A stretch of 64,000 nucleotides of DNA from Euborellia annulipes (GCA_023213315.1 JAKCPI010002939.1:1-64000); one strand, 5' to 3'. Shown: positions 41,087-52,577, counted from the first letter of the stretch. Made by a program: numbers and translations. The notes: a model not told the origin generated them from the letters alone.

Positions 41087-41574
41087 CCAATAGATAAAAA
41101 GTGATCTGAATTGCTGCGTATCATAGATTTTTTTTTAAGGTTAAAAGGAGCTGGATAGTGATAAGTCCTTCCTTCCTTCATTGGTTTGGGTCGATAACCT
41201 CACATTCCTTCATCATCCTGGCAGTTAATAAAACGAAATGTCCTTCCGACTTGGATTGCTGCCTTCTATAAATCAGGCACAGAAATTGATACATGGCGCG
41301 CTCAACATTTGAGAAACGTGCGAAATGAAAAGACATTTCTTTTCGCCCCACTGCCTGCCTGACTGTCTCGTAAAGGAATTCCTACTCAGAGCATTCTCTT
41401 TTCGAATCAATCACGTTTTAATTATTTTAAATATCATCATCCTCTTTCGGCTACAGAGATTTTACAAATGATTGATAAATTTGAAATAATTTAGGATCTA
41501 TGACTTTCGGCGATTATGTGGATTTTACTTTCCTCGCTCTAATGAAAGTTATAAATTTTAAAATCTCAGAATAG
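41087..41574. other. No gene recognised
   Basis: Unassigned, moderately AT-rich. Confidence 0.4.
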
Positions 41575-41860
41575 CCCTTGACCTATGCCCCCCCCCCCCC
41601 CCACCGAAATTTCCCAAACACATATACATATATAGGGATATACAGACATCAGCGCAACAAATTTTTCCGCAGGAGTGGTTCCGCAAAAGAAAAAAATGTT
41701 CCGCAAAAAATTTCGTGTGAAAAAAATTTTCCGCAGAAAAATTTTTGAGTTCGCCCCCCCCCCCCCCCGAAAAAAATTTCTATATACGCCCCTGGATAGA
41801 ATGAACGGACAGAGGGACACTCCACTATTAAATATATTGATATATAGAATAGATTTATTA
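41575..41860. repeat. C-run sequences and family C tail fragment
   Basis: C15-type runs at 41589-41602 and 41754-41768, TTCCGCA repeated four times (41665-41735), and a C tail trace (GAACGGACAGAGGGACACTCCACTATTAAATAT) at 41809-41842. The reverse-strand frames here (41566-42009; 41649-41957) are shadows. Confidence 0.4.
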
Positions 41861-41861
41861 A

Positions 41862-41960
41862 TGCAATGGACAGTACGCATATGCCCCGGAAAGGCTGGAG
41901 ATCCTTGGTTCGATTCCCGGGAGCCATGGGATGTTTGGCCTCGCCAATAAATAACACTCA
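41862..41960 (+). mobile_element. SINE2 copy
   Basis: GCATATGCCCCGGAAAGGCTGG, TTGGTTCGATTCCCGGG (B box) and GTTTGGCCTCGCCAATAAATAACACTCAC. Confidence 0.7.
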
Positions 41961-43010
41961 CAGATTTGTTAGATATAAACAATAAGTTTGTATACAGGTA
42001 TAAGTCCAAATATCAAGAACGGTAGTATACCAAAGTTCCCAATGCATAAATTTATTATTAAATTAGTTTTAATTTTTTTTCTTTCTTATTGTTGCAGGTT
42101 AGATGAATTTTCGTGCTCTTCGTCCTTTATATTCGTAAGCAACGATTTAATTTTAAAAAAAACCAAAACCCCCATCTATCTTCTTTGTAATCACAATGGT
42201 ATTTTATGTTCCAAATTTTCTATCATTAAGCTATCTCTCATTTTAACAGCTTCATCTTAAATACAAAATGTTAGCGAGTACTATTATAATGTCAAAGGGT
42301 AGAAACGGGAATATTAGCTGCCCTTTAAAAAGATTTAAGTTAAAGGGTGATTTGGACATGACATTTAAACGATTCCCACCCCTTTTTGAATTTATTCAAA
42401 CATCACAAACAAATGATTTATTAAAATTACCTACCAGAGAGAGAGAGTTTGAATGCGTGCCAGCCAAACTACGGGCTCAAAACTTCTCTTTCAATTAGGC
42501 GCAAAAATGGCCGCGTTCGATTTTAAAATTACGCTGAATTAGAGGGTAATCTTAAATGGAATTAATTAATTAATTAATGGCTATTCAGATTCAAAACGCC
42601 AGATGGACAATAAATTCCATTAGGGCTGCAAATACTTGCGTCAGATAAATTCGATTACTCGTCTCGAATTATTTATAAGTTGAGTGGGTAATCATATTAG
42701 AGCTCTTTATTTTCGGGCAGCAAAAGCCTGCATCTAGAATTTCTAATTTATTATTTAAAGAAAGAATTGTAACAAGAAGCAGAGCTGGACTAATAAGGAA
42801 CTAGTTTCTGTAATTCGGTTTTTATGTAGCTACTTTCATTTTGGGAAACTACAAATAACTATTTGGTTTTGACGCTATAATTTGTTTAAAAAAAATGTCT
42901 TTTATTATGTCTATCTCTTATGTCGCAGGTGATAATATGCGAGTTTAAACTTTCTTTAAAAATTGCACAGTATTGTGCCTGATAAAAGGACTATCTTGAT
43001 AGGGAAGATT
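41961..43010. other. No gene recognised
   Basis: Includes open frames at 41988-42260 and 42268-42498 without recognisable motifs. (ATTA)n lies near 42558-42578. Confidence 0.4.
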
Positions 43011-43012
43011 AT

Positions 43013-43257
43013 CTTCTTCTTCTTCTTCTTTCTTCGTCTTTATTATACCCGCGCTGCGGGGTCGGCGGACCTCACTCTTTCCCTCCAACCCTAACATACG
43101 TTTTTACGACCGGAAGAAATAGGACAGGCCGGCCCGTCACACGGTCTGACGCCTGTTGAAAAGAGGAAGGAAGAGACAGACATTTAAAGAACTGAAGGAC
43201 TGCCTATCCCAGCTCGGGCAGCTCGTGGTCGCCATCCACGTACCCACAAGATGAGGG
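43013..43257 (-). repeat. Family G repeat, (CTT)n at one end
   Basis: Matches 48262-48503 through CGCGNTGCGGGGTCGGCGGA, TTTCCCTCCAA.CCTA, GGACAGGCCGGCCCGT, GTTGAAAAGAGGAAGGAAGAGAC, CCCAGCTCGGG, CTCGTGGTCGCCATCCACG and GGGCCCCTGAGC. The CTT run would be a (GAA)n tail on the minus strand, as in many retroposons. No A/B boxes or ORF. Confidence 0.75.
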
Positions 43258-43395
43258 CCCCTGAGCAAATTGATAGAGAAGATAATATGAGGCTTTATTT
43301 TTCTTCGCCAATTTTATTTTTATACCTAACAGATTTTAACTATTTCTATAAACTTAAAACATTTTTGTGCTTCTACACTAGGGTAGAGCTATATT
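43258..43395. other. Unassigned spacer
   Basis: AT-rich; no feature. Confidence 0.3.
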
Positions 43396-43399
43396 ATAA

Positions 43400-43635
43400 A
43401 AATCTGGTGGGACTGGCCTCACAACACACAACTTTCTCTTACCTTCGGTAATCAAAAGTATGTGCAGGTCCCACTAGATTTCGACATATATTTAGCTTCC
43501 GACAGGTTCAACAAAAAGGTCTCCTGTTTGGTGTTGATCGTTGTGAGAATATTTCTTTCGAAATGAAAAATCTGGTGTAACTGGTCGCACAGCACACAAC
43601 TGTTCTGTGTTTCACACCAGATTTTTGTGTCGACA
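43400..43635 (+). mobile_element. Family A hairpins only (two)
   Basis: Hairpin 1 at 43400-43482 (AATCTGGTGGGACTGG... CAGGTCCCACTAGATTT, with compensating G/C changes in both arms) and hairpin 2 at 43567-43627 (AATCTGGTGTAACTGG...TTTCACACCAGATTTTT), each followed by GTCGACAT-like A sequence. Confidence 0.65.
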
Positions 43636-43744
43636 TGTACAAAATCAATTCTGAGTGATAATATCCTTTAGATGCCGAAAAGACTTAAAAACACCATATG
43701 CTTATACTACACACTAGAGAAGTGAAACTTCTACATTTGTGATT

Positions 43745-43978
43745 TGGATTTTATGAGGTATTGTTCCTTCTCAGCCACCCTGGACTATCCAGTCGGAGTA
43801 ATCCTCGTTCAGCCATTTCAAATTGGGCCCTTTGTGTCTATGGGGTAAGATTTTCTCCCATTTTCCTACCAAAATGAAGACTTCTGCATTGTTTGAATTG
43901 TTTGCGGCAACCCGAGCCGTGTTGGGACTTCAGATCCGTAATCCACAGCTTGGCCGGTTTAGCCACTTGCCTCCTCAT
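43745..43978 (-). mobile_element. SINE3 copy
   Basis: Same order as 7000-7318: GATTTTATGAGGTATTG, CAGCCACCC, GGGCCCTTTGTGTC, GACTTC.GCA, then the tRNA-like head (GGAGGCAAGTGGCTAAAC complement). The B box is partly deleted. Confidence 0.65.
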
Positions 43979-44720
43979 TCGTGATAGGAAAATTTCAAAT
44001 AATTTTCATCTCTATATTTTCTGTTGAATCCGGTATAATAAGGGAAAACCCCCTCACGATCTTTTACTATTTAAAATAATATTATCTTTGAGGAATTCTT
44101 ATTTTTTTAATTTAAGCTCTTTTTTGACATCGGAGGCCATTTAGACTCTATTTAATTCAATTGATTTGTAGCCAAGGAATTCTCTGATTTGAAAAAATTC
44201 GAATTTCACACCTGATATTTTTTTAATACTTTACATTTTTTCCACTTTAAATTTATGATATAGTATTAATATAAAAAATAACCCTCTCTCATTGCTCTCA
44301 CTCAGGTGAACATCGCTTGATAATGGTGAGGGTGGGATGCATGCCAAAGGGGCGTTAGAGTGTATAGGGTGCAGAGTGCAGAGTTTACCAGGCGCCCTTG
44401 GGTCTGGTCGATGCCAGTCTGCAGACGGCACCCCCTGCCCCCGTCCCCCTTCACTTTTTACCCCAACTACACTCTTTGCTCTGGTCTTCTCTGCTGATTG
44501 CCAATTTCATTTTAATTCTTTTTTATTTATTTTTACCCCGGCCATTTTTCAACTTCCGAATATATTTACATTTACTTTTATTTGATTATATAATATTTTA
44601 TTAAATAAAAATCAATTTAATAGACATTTTTTTTACAGAAACGATTTCTAAATTAGTCAAACTCAGTTCATTACTGTAATCTATAATTCTAAATTTAATC
44701 TGTTACCCGTTGGTACATTT
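43979..44720. other. No gene identified; GC-rich patch
   Basis: 44330-44480 is GC-rich (CAGACGGCACCCCCTGCCCCCG) with short frames on both strands (44337-44604, 44231-44431) and no recognised motif. Confidence 0.35.
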
Positions 44721-44731
44721 TGAAAAAATGA

Positions 44732-44869
44732 GATAAAATTTAAGGCTACCGATATGTTTGAACATATTATTTATTAGTATAAACACTTTATACGTATTTT
44801 GACACTCCGTGCCTTAGTATGCTAATAAATAATATGTTGAAACATATAACTTGTGTCTTAAATTTTATC
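44732..44869 (-). mobile_element. Decayed HHR element with inverted arms
   Basis: Inverted arms 44732-44780 and 44819-44869 (GATAAAATTTAAG; ATATTATTTATTAG). The centre on the minus strand has CUAAGGC, a GGCAC-GGA-GUGUC stem II and CAAAAUACGUAU (44790-44802). The eight-base AUACGUAU is self-complementary, but G5 and G12 of the core are mutated. Confidence 0.55.
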
Positions 44870-45389
44870 TTGTCAAATATATAATTGTAGACCCACGTGT
44901 ATTTATTCTTTTTTTAAATTTTGATTTAAAATTTTTCCCTTTACACAAATTCATTGCTTTTTCCAAAGAATCAATCCAAAAAAAATTTTCATTTTCTTCT
45001 TCATTAAGTTACTATTAATAAAAAATTATCATAACTGACATGAAAATGTGAATTGCTTATTTTAATTAACTTCGAGACCCCAGGCACCTAACTTGGAAAA
45101 ATTTTTTTTAATCGTAACATTGTTAACTAGTTTGGAATGGTTCAAGACCTATAACACTATCCAACAAAAAAATTTTTTTAAATGTTTCCTACACTTTATG
45201 AGTACTTATTTTGGGTTGAGAAAAACGAATATGAAGAAAAATTATTGGCTCTAGTTGCTATGATATACGATATGTAAGATAGGGAAAATGTAGATTATAG
45301 AGAATATAAAATAAATAAAAATATATAGTTTTTTGTTAGTTACCCCTTAAAAGCAAAAACCATATATTTGTTATATTCTCTCGTTCCTT
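44870..45389. other. No gene recognised
   Basis: AT-rich; no feature. Confidence 0.4.
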
Positions 45390-45610
45390 AGCTTTTTAAA
45401 AACCATTCATTCGTGCAAATGTGTTAATTATTAACGAAATTATAAACAAAATCAGTCTGGTAAAAAAATACACTTTGGCTGCCTATCTTTTAGGCGCTTC
45501 GGAACTCGTATGAATAAACTTTTTACATTTAACTATTTTTATTTATTTGATAATTTCGTTAATAATTAACAGATTTGCACAAATGAAAGGTTTTTGGAAA
45601 GAACTTGACA
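45390..45610. repeat. Inverted repeat with GGCTGCC tail word
   Basis: 45395-45450 and 45547-45605 are inverted (AAAACC-TTCATT-GTGCAAAT-TGTTAATTATTAACGAAATTAT). The centre contains TTGGCTGCCTATCTTTTAGGCGC. Probably another fold-back element of the HHR type with no recognisable ribozyme. Confidence 0.5.
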
Positions 45611-46740
45611 ATATTGTAAATATATGGTTTTGCATTCAGGGATGGCTAAAATTGTATTAGGGGTGTCCAAAGTTAAAACAAATTGAAAAAAAAATATTCG
45701 ATTTTTCTAAACTTTTAGCCGTTTTTTGCACCACTGGACCGGACTGGAACTTTATATGTGTTTCAACTATCTGCATTTTAATATTTTCTATTTGACTTCA
45801 AATTTACGCCAGATTTTTCAATAAATTTCAATCAACTTGGTAGAATTTTTGCTACAAAACAGGTTCGAACTCTAGTCTAATTTCTTTAAGTCCCGGCTTA
45901 TTCGATAAGTCACGTAGATATATGTGTTCCTTGTGGATTCACAAATATTTTTTTCATATCCATAAAAACATTTTTTTTATACATTAAAGAGAAACATATT
46001 CGTATTTTTTTTATCCCTTCAAGACTCTTCAACATTCCGTTTCTCTAATGAATAACTCTCTCTTCAATTAATGATGCTGGATTTAAAAAAATCTTGGAAA
46101 AATGCATTCATATTTTGTCAACTCTTTACTATATTGATCCTATTTTCAATTGGCAAAGGACCAATTTTAATTTTTTTTTTTTTTTTTTTAGAGCGAAAAC
46201 AAATATATTTATTTTATAAGGTCAACTGTAGTTGCCAAATAAACTTGTTTTTGCTGCAATAATTTCCAACATAAATAATAAATCAAAATATATTATGTTG
46301 GGGATGGAACTACAGTAGATCCATCTGACAAACTTGAAGTTAACGCGCTGCGCTAAATTTCAGTGGAGTATTTAGGCGGAACCTTCCCTCTTAGAATACT
46401 TTTGTTAAAAGGAATAAATAACAAACCAATTCTTATCTTAGACTTTATTAAAAAAAAAACTCTCTAAATTTGTTTTTCTATATTCTATAGGCCATAACAA
46501 ACCGGTTTTAATAAATAAAGCCTCAATCAAAAGCTCAAAATGTCCAATAAAGTTTTTATAGGGCTCTTGGGGTTTTAGAAATTTATATTAATCTACGTCT
46601 CTGTATTTTTATACGTTTGTTTAATTTTTATAGAGTAAAAATGTATTAAGTGAAATTAATTTCTGACCGCATATGTAGTAACTTTAAACATGCAATGACC
46701 AAGGAAAAGAATAAATAGTATTTTATTAAAAAAAAAAGTA
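45611..46740. other. No gene recognised
   Basis: AT-rich. Small hairpin CCAACATAA...TTATGTTGG at 46267-46302. T18 run at 46170-46187. Confidence 0.4.
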
Positions 46741-46754
46741 TTACTATTTGAATA

Positions 46755-47165
46755 GTTATAGTAGTGCCCGGAGGGCAAAAATTGAGTCTTAAAAACCGAA
46801 GAAGATGATTGAGAAAAGGCGAAGGTTCGCCACGGGCGGGCCCGAGTCAATTGGGGCCAGGCGGCTTCTCCCATTCGTATGACTTTTTAGCTCTCACTGT
46901 ACGTAGTACTAAGGGGAGAGCTTATGCAGAGATTCCAGTGTCCGTCGGCCTGTCAGTCTGTCCGTAGGCTTAAAAATTACGGCCTGAACTAAAGGTCGTA
47001 GAAAAATAATAATTATATTTCCGTATTCAGCATAAAAAACAGGTTCAGGGAAAAATACGTTTTGGTCTCTAGCACTTCCAATTTTTAAAAAAATGTTCCC
47101 TACCGCAATTTTTTCCATTTGTTTACAATACATTTAAATTTTTTGTTTACATTCATCAGAACTGT
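46755..47165 (-). mobile_element. Diverged family C-like copy
   Basis: 46765-46870 on the minus strand has GGCCCCAATTGACTCGGGCCCGCC and GCGAACCTTCGCCTTTTCTC, like the C head. 46920-47160 has TGTCCGTCGGCCTGTCAGTCTGTCCG and TTTGTTTACATTCATCAG. A distinct subfamily. Confidence 0.5.
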
Positions 47166-48240
47166 AAACAAATGTGGTCATTTGTTTCTTAAATATGGAG
47201 AAATAACCCTTTAACCTCTCATTTTTTGACAGTTGTATATTGTGACACGCCACGATTTACGTCATCATCATAAACAACTATCAGGTCACGTGACTTTTTT
47301 TACGATTATAGGGTCATGTGACATATCGATTCAAACCTATTTTTTTTCATTTTGAAAGAAATGTATCTCTTAACGATCAGACACCAATCAGAAGGCCTTT
47401 TTTGTAGAGCGTTTAATTTCCTACAAAAATATCAATATATGTTGCGTATTTTATAATATTCATTTATCCACGAGTTATAAACTTTAGAAGTAAAAAAGAA
47501 ATTTTTGTCAAATTCTTCAAACTTTAACCTCCGATGGGATATTCTAAACGATAAGTGTTATGGAAAAATTGAAAAACACCTTTTTTTGTAGAGCGTTCAA
47601 TTTCCTACAAAAAATGTGAATAGATATTTTCTGTACGATCAAGTAATGGGGAGATATGGATTTTGCCATATGGGAGTGAAGAAAAAATGAAAACTGAGAT
47701 GAAAAGTTAAAAAAAATAGTCGATTTTTTTGGCCCAACTTAATATACATATTATCCTTATTAGTGAATTATTATTTAAGGCCTATATTGTTTAATTTATA
47801 ATCTTTGATGTACAATAGAGTTGGTTGACCCCGATTAATTGATTCCTTTTATGGCTGCCTCGTCCATGGCCATAAAAAACAATCCACCACTTAACTTCAT
47901 TTCTCGACGATTATTCGCCGAATATTTGTGTTCTCTCTCTCGAATGCCGCAATGACGTAAAATTCGCTTTCTTTACTTTTTCTTCCTCTCTCCACCTTAT
48001 TTTTAAATGAAGCGAATCAACGAGAATCTAACAAATGAAGAGAGCAAACTTTTTTCTTTTTATTATTTTAATCAATTAGATTAATTGGAATAAAAATTTT
48101 ATAGAATATTATTTCAATCAAAAAATTAGAAGGGCTTGAAATATTTGAGGAAAATAAATTATTTTATTTCTGGTATAGTAGGTTCATGATTTTCTAAAGC
48201 TTATTTAATTTGAAAAGGATGTTTTAAAACAAGAGAACTT
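47166..48240. other. No gene; duplicated hairpin word
   Basis: TTTTTGTAGAGCGTT(T/C)AATTTCCTACAAAAA occurs at 47398-47430 and 47582-47613; its arms TTTTTGTAG/CTACAAAAA pair. The rest is unassigned. Confidence 0.45.
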
Positions 48241-48261
48241 CAAAAATTGAGTTGGATATCA

Positions 48262-48503
48262 ATCTTCTTCTTCTTCTGTTCACGCGATGCGGGGTCGGCG
48301 GAATTAACTTTTTCCCTCCAATCCTATCATGTGTTTTTTCGACCGAGAAGGATAGAACAGGCCGGCCCGTGGCACGGTCTATCGCCTGTTGAAAAGAGGA
48401 AGGAAGAGACAGACATACAAAGAACAGAAGGACTGCCTGTCCCAGCTCGGGTAGCTCGTGGTCGCCATCCACGTACCCATAAGATGTGGGCCCCTGAGCG
48501 AGA
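48262..48503 (-). repeat. Family G repeat
   Basis: Second G copy, same order as 43013-43257, with (CTT)n at 48263-48277. Frames of 60-90 aa on both strands are shadows of this GC-richer repeat. Confidence 0.75.
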
Positions 48504-48564
48504 GTTGGATATCAATCAACTGGAATAAATATAAATGGCCTCAGATGTCGATAAAGTCCTTAAT

Positions 48565-49153
48565 CAAATTAGAAAAAAATCTAATGTGAAGGATGCACAA
48601 CCAGCAAACAACCTTGGGTAATTGAAAGTTGTATGCTGTTTTGGGTTGAAATATATTTAGTGTCCGCTGATATATCAAAATTCAAGATGTAAAATTTATA
48701 AACGTAGGAAAATATTTATATTTTGTTGCCATGGCAACCATTTCTCTTATCTTTCCTATGAAGTACAGGAGTAAAGTGTGCTTCAAAAGGTTTCAATGGC
48801 AAAATGAGAATATGCATTATAAAGAGCATCTAAAAAATAATTGGTTTTTGAATTTTAATCAAAATCGTTGAAGCGAATTTTGAGAAAATCGAAAAAACCT
48901 TAGTAAAGTACTAGTACATTTTGGCATTTTGTTCAAAAGCTTATTTTCATGCCTCAGGGGGTGCCTAACTTAAATATAAAATTTCAACCTGGTAGCTCAT
49001 TTCCTTCATGCTTAAAATCGTCACACCGACTGGACCCACTTTTTTGTACTCAGGGGACCTCTAAACGAGCATTTCCATCAAAATCTCGACATGACCGCAA
49101 TACTTTCTTTCTCTCTATAATATACATTCCAGTATAAAGGTAAGAGAAAGTAA
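48565..49153 (+). mobile_element. Family A copy, near full length
   Basis: The degraded terminal hairpin (48565-48650) is followed by the complete body and the opposite end GGTAAGAGAAAGTA (49139-49152). Confidence 0.8.
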
Positions 49154-50060
49154 AATTGAGTTGGTAGAAAAGGTAGAAATGCTCTAATCATTCGATGAAC
49201 CATCGATTAACTTTGTAGCACTTCTAACGAGAATTCGCCCTCACCTTTGGCCTCCCCTCATTAAAGACCAATCCAATGAGTGCAGAACAATTGACTTGTC
49301 GACCCAAAGGACCCATTAAGCAAAGAACATTAACCCAAAATGGAGGGAAATAACTATTAAATTATTGTATGTTTTTCATTTTAAATATTCATTAAATAAA
49401 ACTAATTTATTATACTAATTTTGCAATTAATCCTGTAGTCTTGATTGTCATTGAAACTCCCCTTCATTTTGGTATACCTATCTATATAGGCCTAGATATA
49501 AAAATTCAAGAAGTTGCGAAACTTTAAATCACAGCTAACCTCAATGCTTAATCTTAGCTGATAATCAAGAGCGGGAACGTTTTGGAGTTGTCCTTTTTTT
49601 AAGGCTATTTTTTTCTTAACTATTTTGGTTTAATTTCAAAAGATTTTGTTGAACCCCAGCCCCCCACCCCCCAGTGGCTTCGCCTATGGTCCCACCCATC
49701 CTCTAATCTAGGCCTTTTCTTCAGATCGGCCAATAATAATACTGAATAGGTAGATTATTATTTTATTTGCAAATAAATTAATATTTAGGCATTTCGTTAT
49801 AATCAATGGTGAGACAAATTAAAAGATTTCATTTCGAGTAAATTGAGAGAAAGTAATTTTTCAGGTTTTCTAGATTCAATAATTTTTCCCTCCTTGAACT
49901 TCTCCTCCACCCAAATCTCAAATCAATCAATCAATCAATCTCATATTTCTCTATACTTGGTGTCAACTCAAGACACGACTTTGTTGAGTTGTTCCTTTAT
50001 TGATTTTAAAGAAATTTTGGAGCAATATTGAAAAATAATAAGAAATACCCATTAGTGACT
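49154..50060. other. No gene recognised
   Basis: CCCCCCACCCCCC at 49660-49674 followed by GTGGCTTCGCCTATGG resembles a hAT-type end. (AATC)n at 49919-49940. Otherwise unassigned. Confidence 0.4.
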
Positions 50061-50094
50061 AATTCAAGAGATATACTTGAGAGAGAAATTTCAG

Positions 50095-50545
50095 ATATCT
50101 CAAAAAACGAAAATAGATAGGAGGTTGAAATTTTATTTTTAAGTTCGCTACCTCCGTGGGACGTAACAGGAAGCTTTTGAACAAAATCGGCCAAAGAGTA
50201 CTACTGATGTACTTTTCCGATTTCCTCAAAATTCCCTCCAGCGATTTTGATTAAAATTCATAAATCAATTATTTTTTAGATTCTCTTTAAAATCTATATT
50301 CTCATTTTGCTCTCAAAATTGTTTGAAGCACACTTTACTCTTTTCATAGAAAAAATGGCTGCGATAATAAGAAAATACCAGTGTTTATAAATTTTACATC
50401 TTGAATTTTAATATATCGGCGAAAACTAAACAGTCTCTATGTCAACACAAAAAATCTGGTGTGACAAGCAGAGAACACAACTTCCAATTACCAATCGTAA
50501 AAGAAAGTTGTGTGCTGTGCGATCAGTCACACCAGATGTTTTATC
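50095..50545 (-). mobile_element. Family A copy with terminal hairpin
   Basis: Starts mid-body (AACGAAAATAGATAGGAGG) and ends in hairpin 50448-50545 (AATCTGGTGTGACAAGC... CAGTCACACCAGAT). Confidence 0.8.
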
Positions 50546-51364
50546 ATCATAATACTTTTTTGCCTTACTTAAGTAAAATTTTTTCCAAAAATTAAAATAT
50601 AATGGCTTAAGAGAATAGAACAATATTCTTGAATGTTGTTAAAAACATATTGTATACGTATTCAAATTTTTTAATGTCTTCTACTTTATTATATTCTTTG
50701 CTCACTTTTTAATTACTGTCTATATTTTTTTCCTAGAATCATTAGAATTATCTTGGATCGTATTTCCTCCCCCTCCGGGGAAAGTCTATTAAACAAGAAA
50801 TTTACATAGAGCTAGAAGCCCTTTGAGCCCTTTGGCCATTATCATTCCTTTCTTCTTCGGCTATCCCCTCCCCTTTTTCCTTTCTCATCTTTGACATTCA
50901 TTTTCGCTTTTACGGGATTTATGTTTCTAAAATGCTTTCTATTAAAAACATAAATGCCAGCAGATTAGTAGGGGTTTTAATACCTACTTGAAAATATCGT
51001 TTGTGTAATATTTTATTTTATATACAGTACGTGTATTGTATTATCCATATCGGCATTAAAATAGTGTATTCAAATTAAATGGAGAAAATTTTTTTTTTTT
51101 TAATAAGTTAATAATTTTGAATGTTAATTCATTTGCACAAAAAAAAATAAATAAATAAATAAAAAAAATTTGAAAGTTTTTTCTCGTTCTAGTTTCTCTA
51201 AACGCACACCGATTGAGCAAAACGCTCAATGGCAAAACTTTTTGTTCAATGATGTCGATTCATATTCAATTGTGTGTTTTTTTTTTTTTTTTTTTTTAAT
51301 AATAAGAGGAATATGAAATGTGAGATGCAGCTAAGGTTTTTTTTTTCTCTTTTTTATGATGTGA
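50546..51364. other. No gene recognised
   Basis: AT-rich with (AAAT)n at 51142-51168 and T21 at 51277-51297. ACGCACACCGATTGAGCAAAACG at 51202-51224 recurs (ACGCACACCATTTGAGCAAAACG) at 32193-32215. Confidence 0.4.
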
Positions 51365-51425
51365 TTATAATGGAGAATTGGAGATATCAGCAAATTGGGA
51401 TTATCAAGGTTCAATAAAACTCCCA

Positions 51426-51471
51426 GAATAAGACGTTACGGCCTGAATTTATTTGACCATCTTCAGTTATT
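51426..51471 (-). ncRNA. Hammerhead motif, GAAA changed to GUAA
   Basis: Minus strand: AAUAA, CUGAAGA (51460-51466), GGUC/GGCC stem II, GUAA (51436-51439), CGUC, UUAUU. Stem I 5 bp. The A13 equivalent is U, expected to abolish activity. Confidence 0.5.
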
Positions 51472-51565
51472 GGGAATTATACACATAGTACAAGTGCACA
51501 TGTGATCAAACGATTGACGAGTCCTGGTTTGTCCCATGTGCACTTGCACTATATGTATAATTCCC

Positions 51566-51610
51566 AATAACTGAAAATGGCCAAATAAATTCAGGCCGAA
51601 ACGTCTTATT
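51566..51610 (+). ncRNA. Hammerhead motif, CUGAAGA changed to CUGAAAA
   Basis: AATAA 51566-51570, CTGAAAA 51571-51577, stem II GGCC/GGCC, GAAA 51598-51601, ACGU 51601-51604, C51605, TTATT 51606-51610. Stem I 5 bp. G8 is A, expected to abolish activity; all else intact. Confidence 0.55.
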
Positions 51611-51675
51611 CTGGGAGTTTTATTGAACCTAGATAATCCCAATTTGGCTGATTTCTCCAATTCTCCATTATATTT

Positions 51676-52366
51676 TTCTTTCTCTTACCTATGTATATAT
51701 GTAATATATATATAGAGAGAAAGTATTGGTTTCATGTCAAAAATTCGATGTCGAGATTTTGATGGACTTCACGTTTTGAGGTCCCCTGAATCCAAAAAAG
51801 TGGTTTTCGCGACATGGTCTGTCTGTGGGTGGGTGGGTGGGTGGGTGGGTGGGTGGGTGTGGGTGGGTGTGTCTGTGTTCACTTTAAGCATGAAGGAATT
51901 GAGCTATGAGGCTGAAATTTTATATATAAGTTAAACACCCCCGGGACCGGAAAAATAAGCTTTTAATCAAAATCGGCCAAAGAGTACTAGTACTTTACTG
52001 ATGTACTTTTTCAGTTTTTTTCGATTTTCTCAAAATTCGCTCTAACGATTTTGATTAAAATTCAAAAATCAATTATTTTTTAGATGCTCTTTCAAATGTA
52101 TATTCTCGTTTTGCCCTCAAAATTGTTTAAAGACCACTTTACTCTTGCACTCCATAGAAAAGATAGGAGAAATGGTTGCCATGGTAACAAAATATAAATA
52201 TTTTGCCATACTTATAAATTTTACATCTGAATTCAAATATTCCCTACTGCCGGGAACTAAATACATGTCGACACAAAAATCTGGTGTGACAAGCACAGTA
52301 CACAACTTTCGATTACCGAAGGTAAGAGAAAGTTGTGTGCTGTGACAGTCACACCAGATTTTTTTT
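51676..52366 (-). mobile_element. Family A, full length
   Basis: From TTCTTTCTCTTACC with its small hairpin to the large terminal hairpin (52275-52366). All blocks present. The usual (GTCT)n microsatellite is expanded to a GGGT array (51827-51868). No ORF. Confidence 0.88.
51827..51868 (+). repeat. (GGGT)n, ten GGG runs
   Basis: Eight consecutive GGGT units, a GT, then two more. Meets the usual sequence rule for G-quadruplex formation on the plus strand. Confidence 0.9.
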
Positions 52367-52374
52367 TATTTATT

Positions 52375-52577
52375 TGAAATTCCTATCGGGATCCCCGTTT
52401 ATTTACCCGAGGTGCTTCCGTGCACGAAGACATATACCTAAAACCCAACCGACCTCTGGCCGTAGCCATCTACCGACACCCCGTGAAGTTACAGCATTTC
52501 CTATCTCTAACTCCTCCTCGTTCGTTTCTAGCTAGTGAACTAATCCTTATTTCTGGTCCCACCCTGTTCCTATATAA
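52375..52577 (-). repeat. Family F repeat
   Basis: ATCGGGATCCCCGTTTATTTACCCGAGGTG through CACCCCGTGAAGTTACAG to GCTAGTGAACTAATCCTTATTTCTGG. Confidence 0.75.

Larger units (their letters stand above)
51369..51667. mobile_element. Inverted HHR element pair
   Basis: Arms 51369-51490 and 51535-51667 are inverted copies from AATGGAGAATTGG to ATTATACA(T/C)ATAGT; the right tail has AATTTGGCTGATTTCTCC. Each arm carries one hammerhead with a single, different core mutation. Confidence 0.75.

Noticed and set aside
41566..42009. Frames of 147 and 102 codons, minus strand
   Set aside because: They cross C-runs, a family C tail and a SINE2; no coherent domain.
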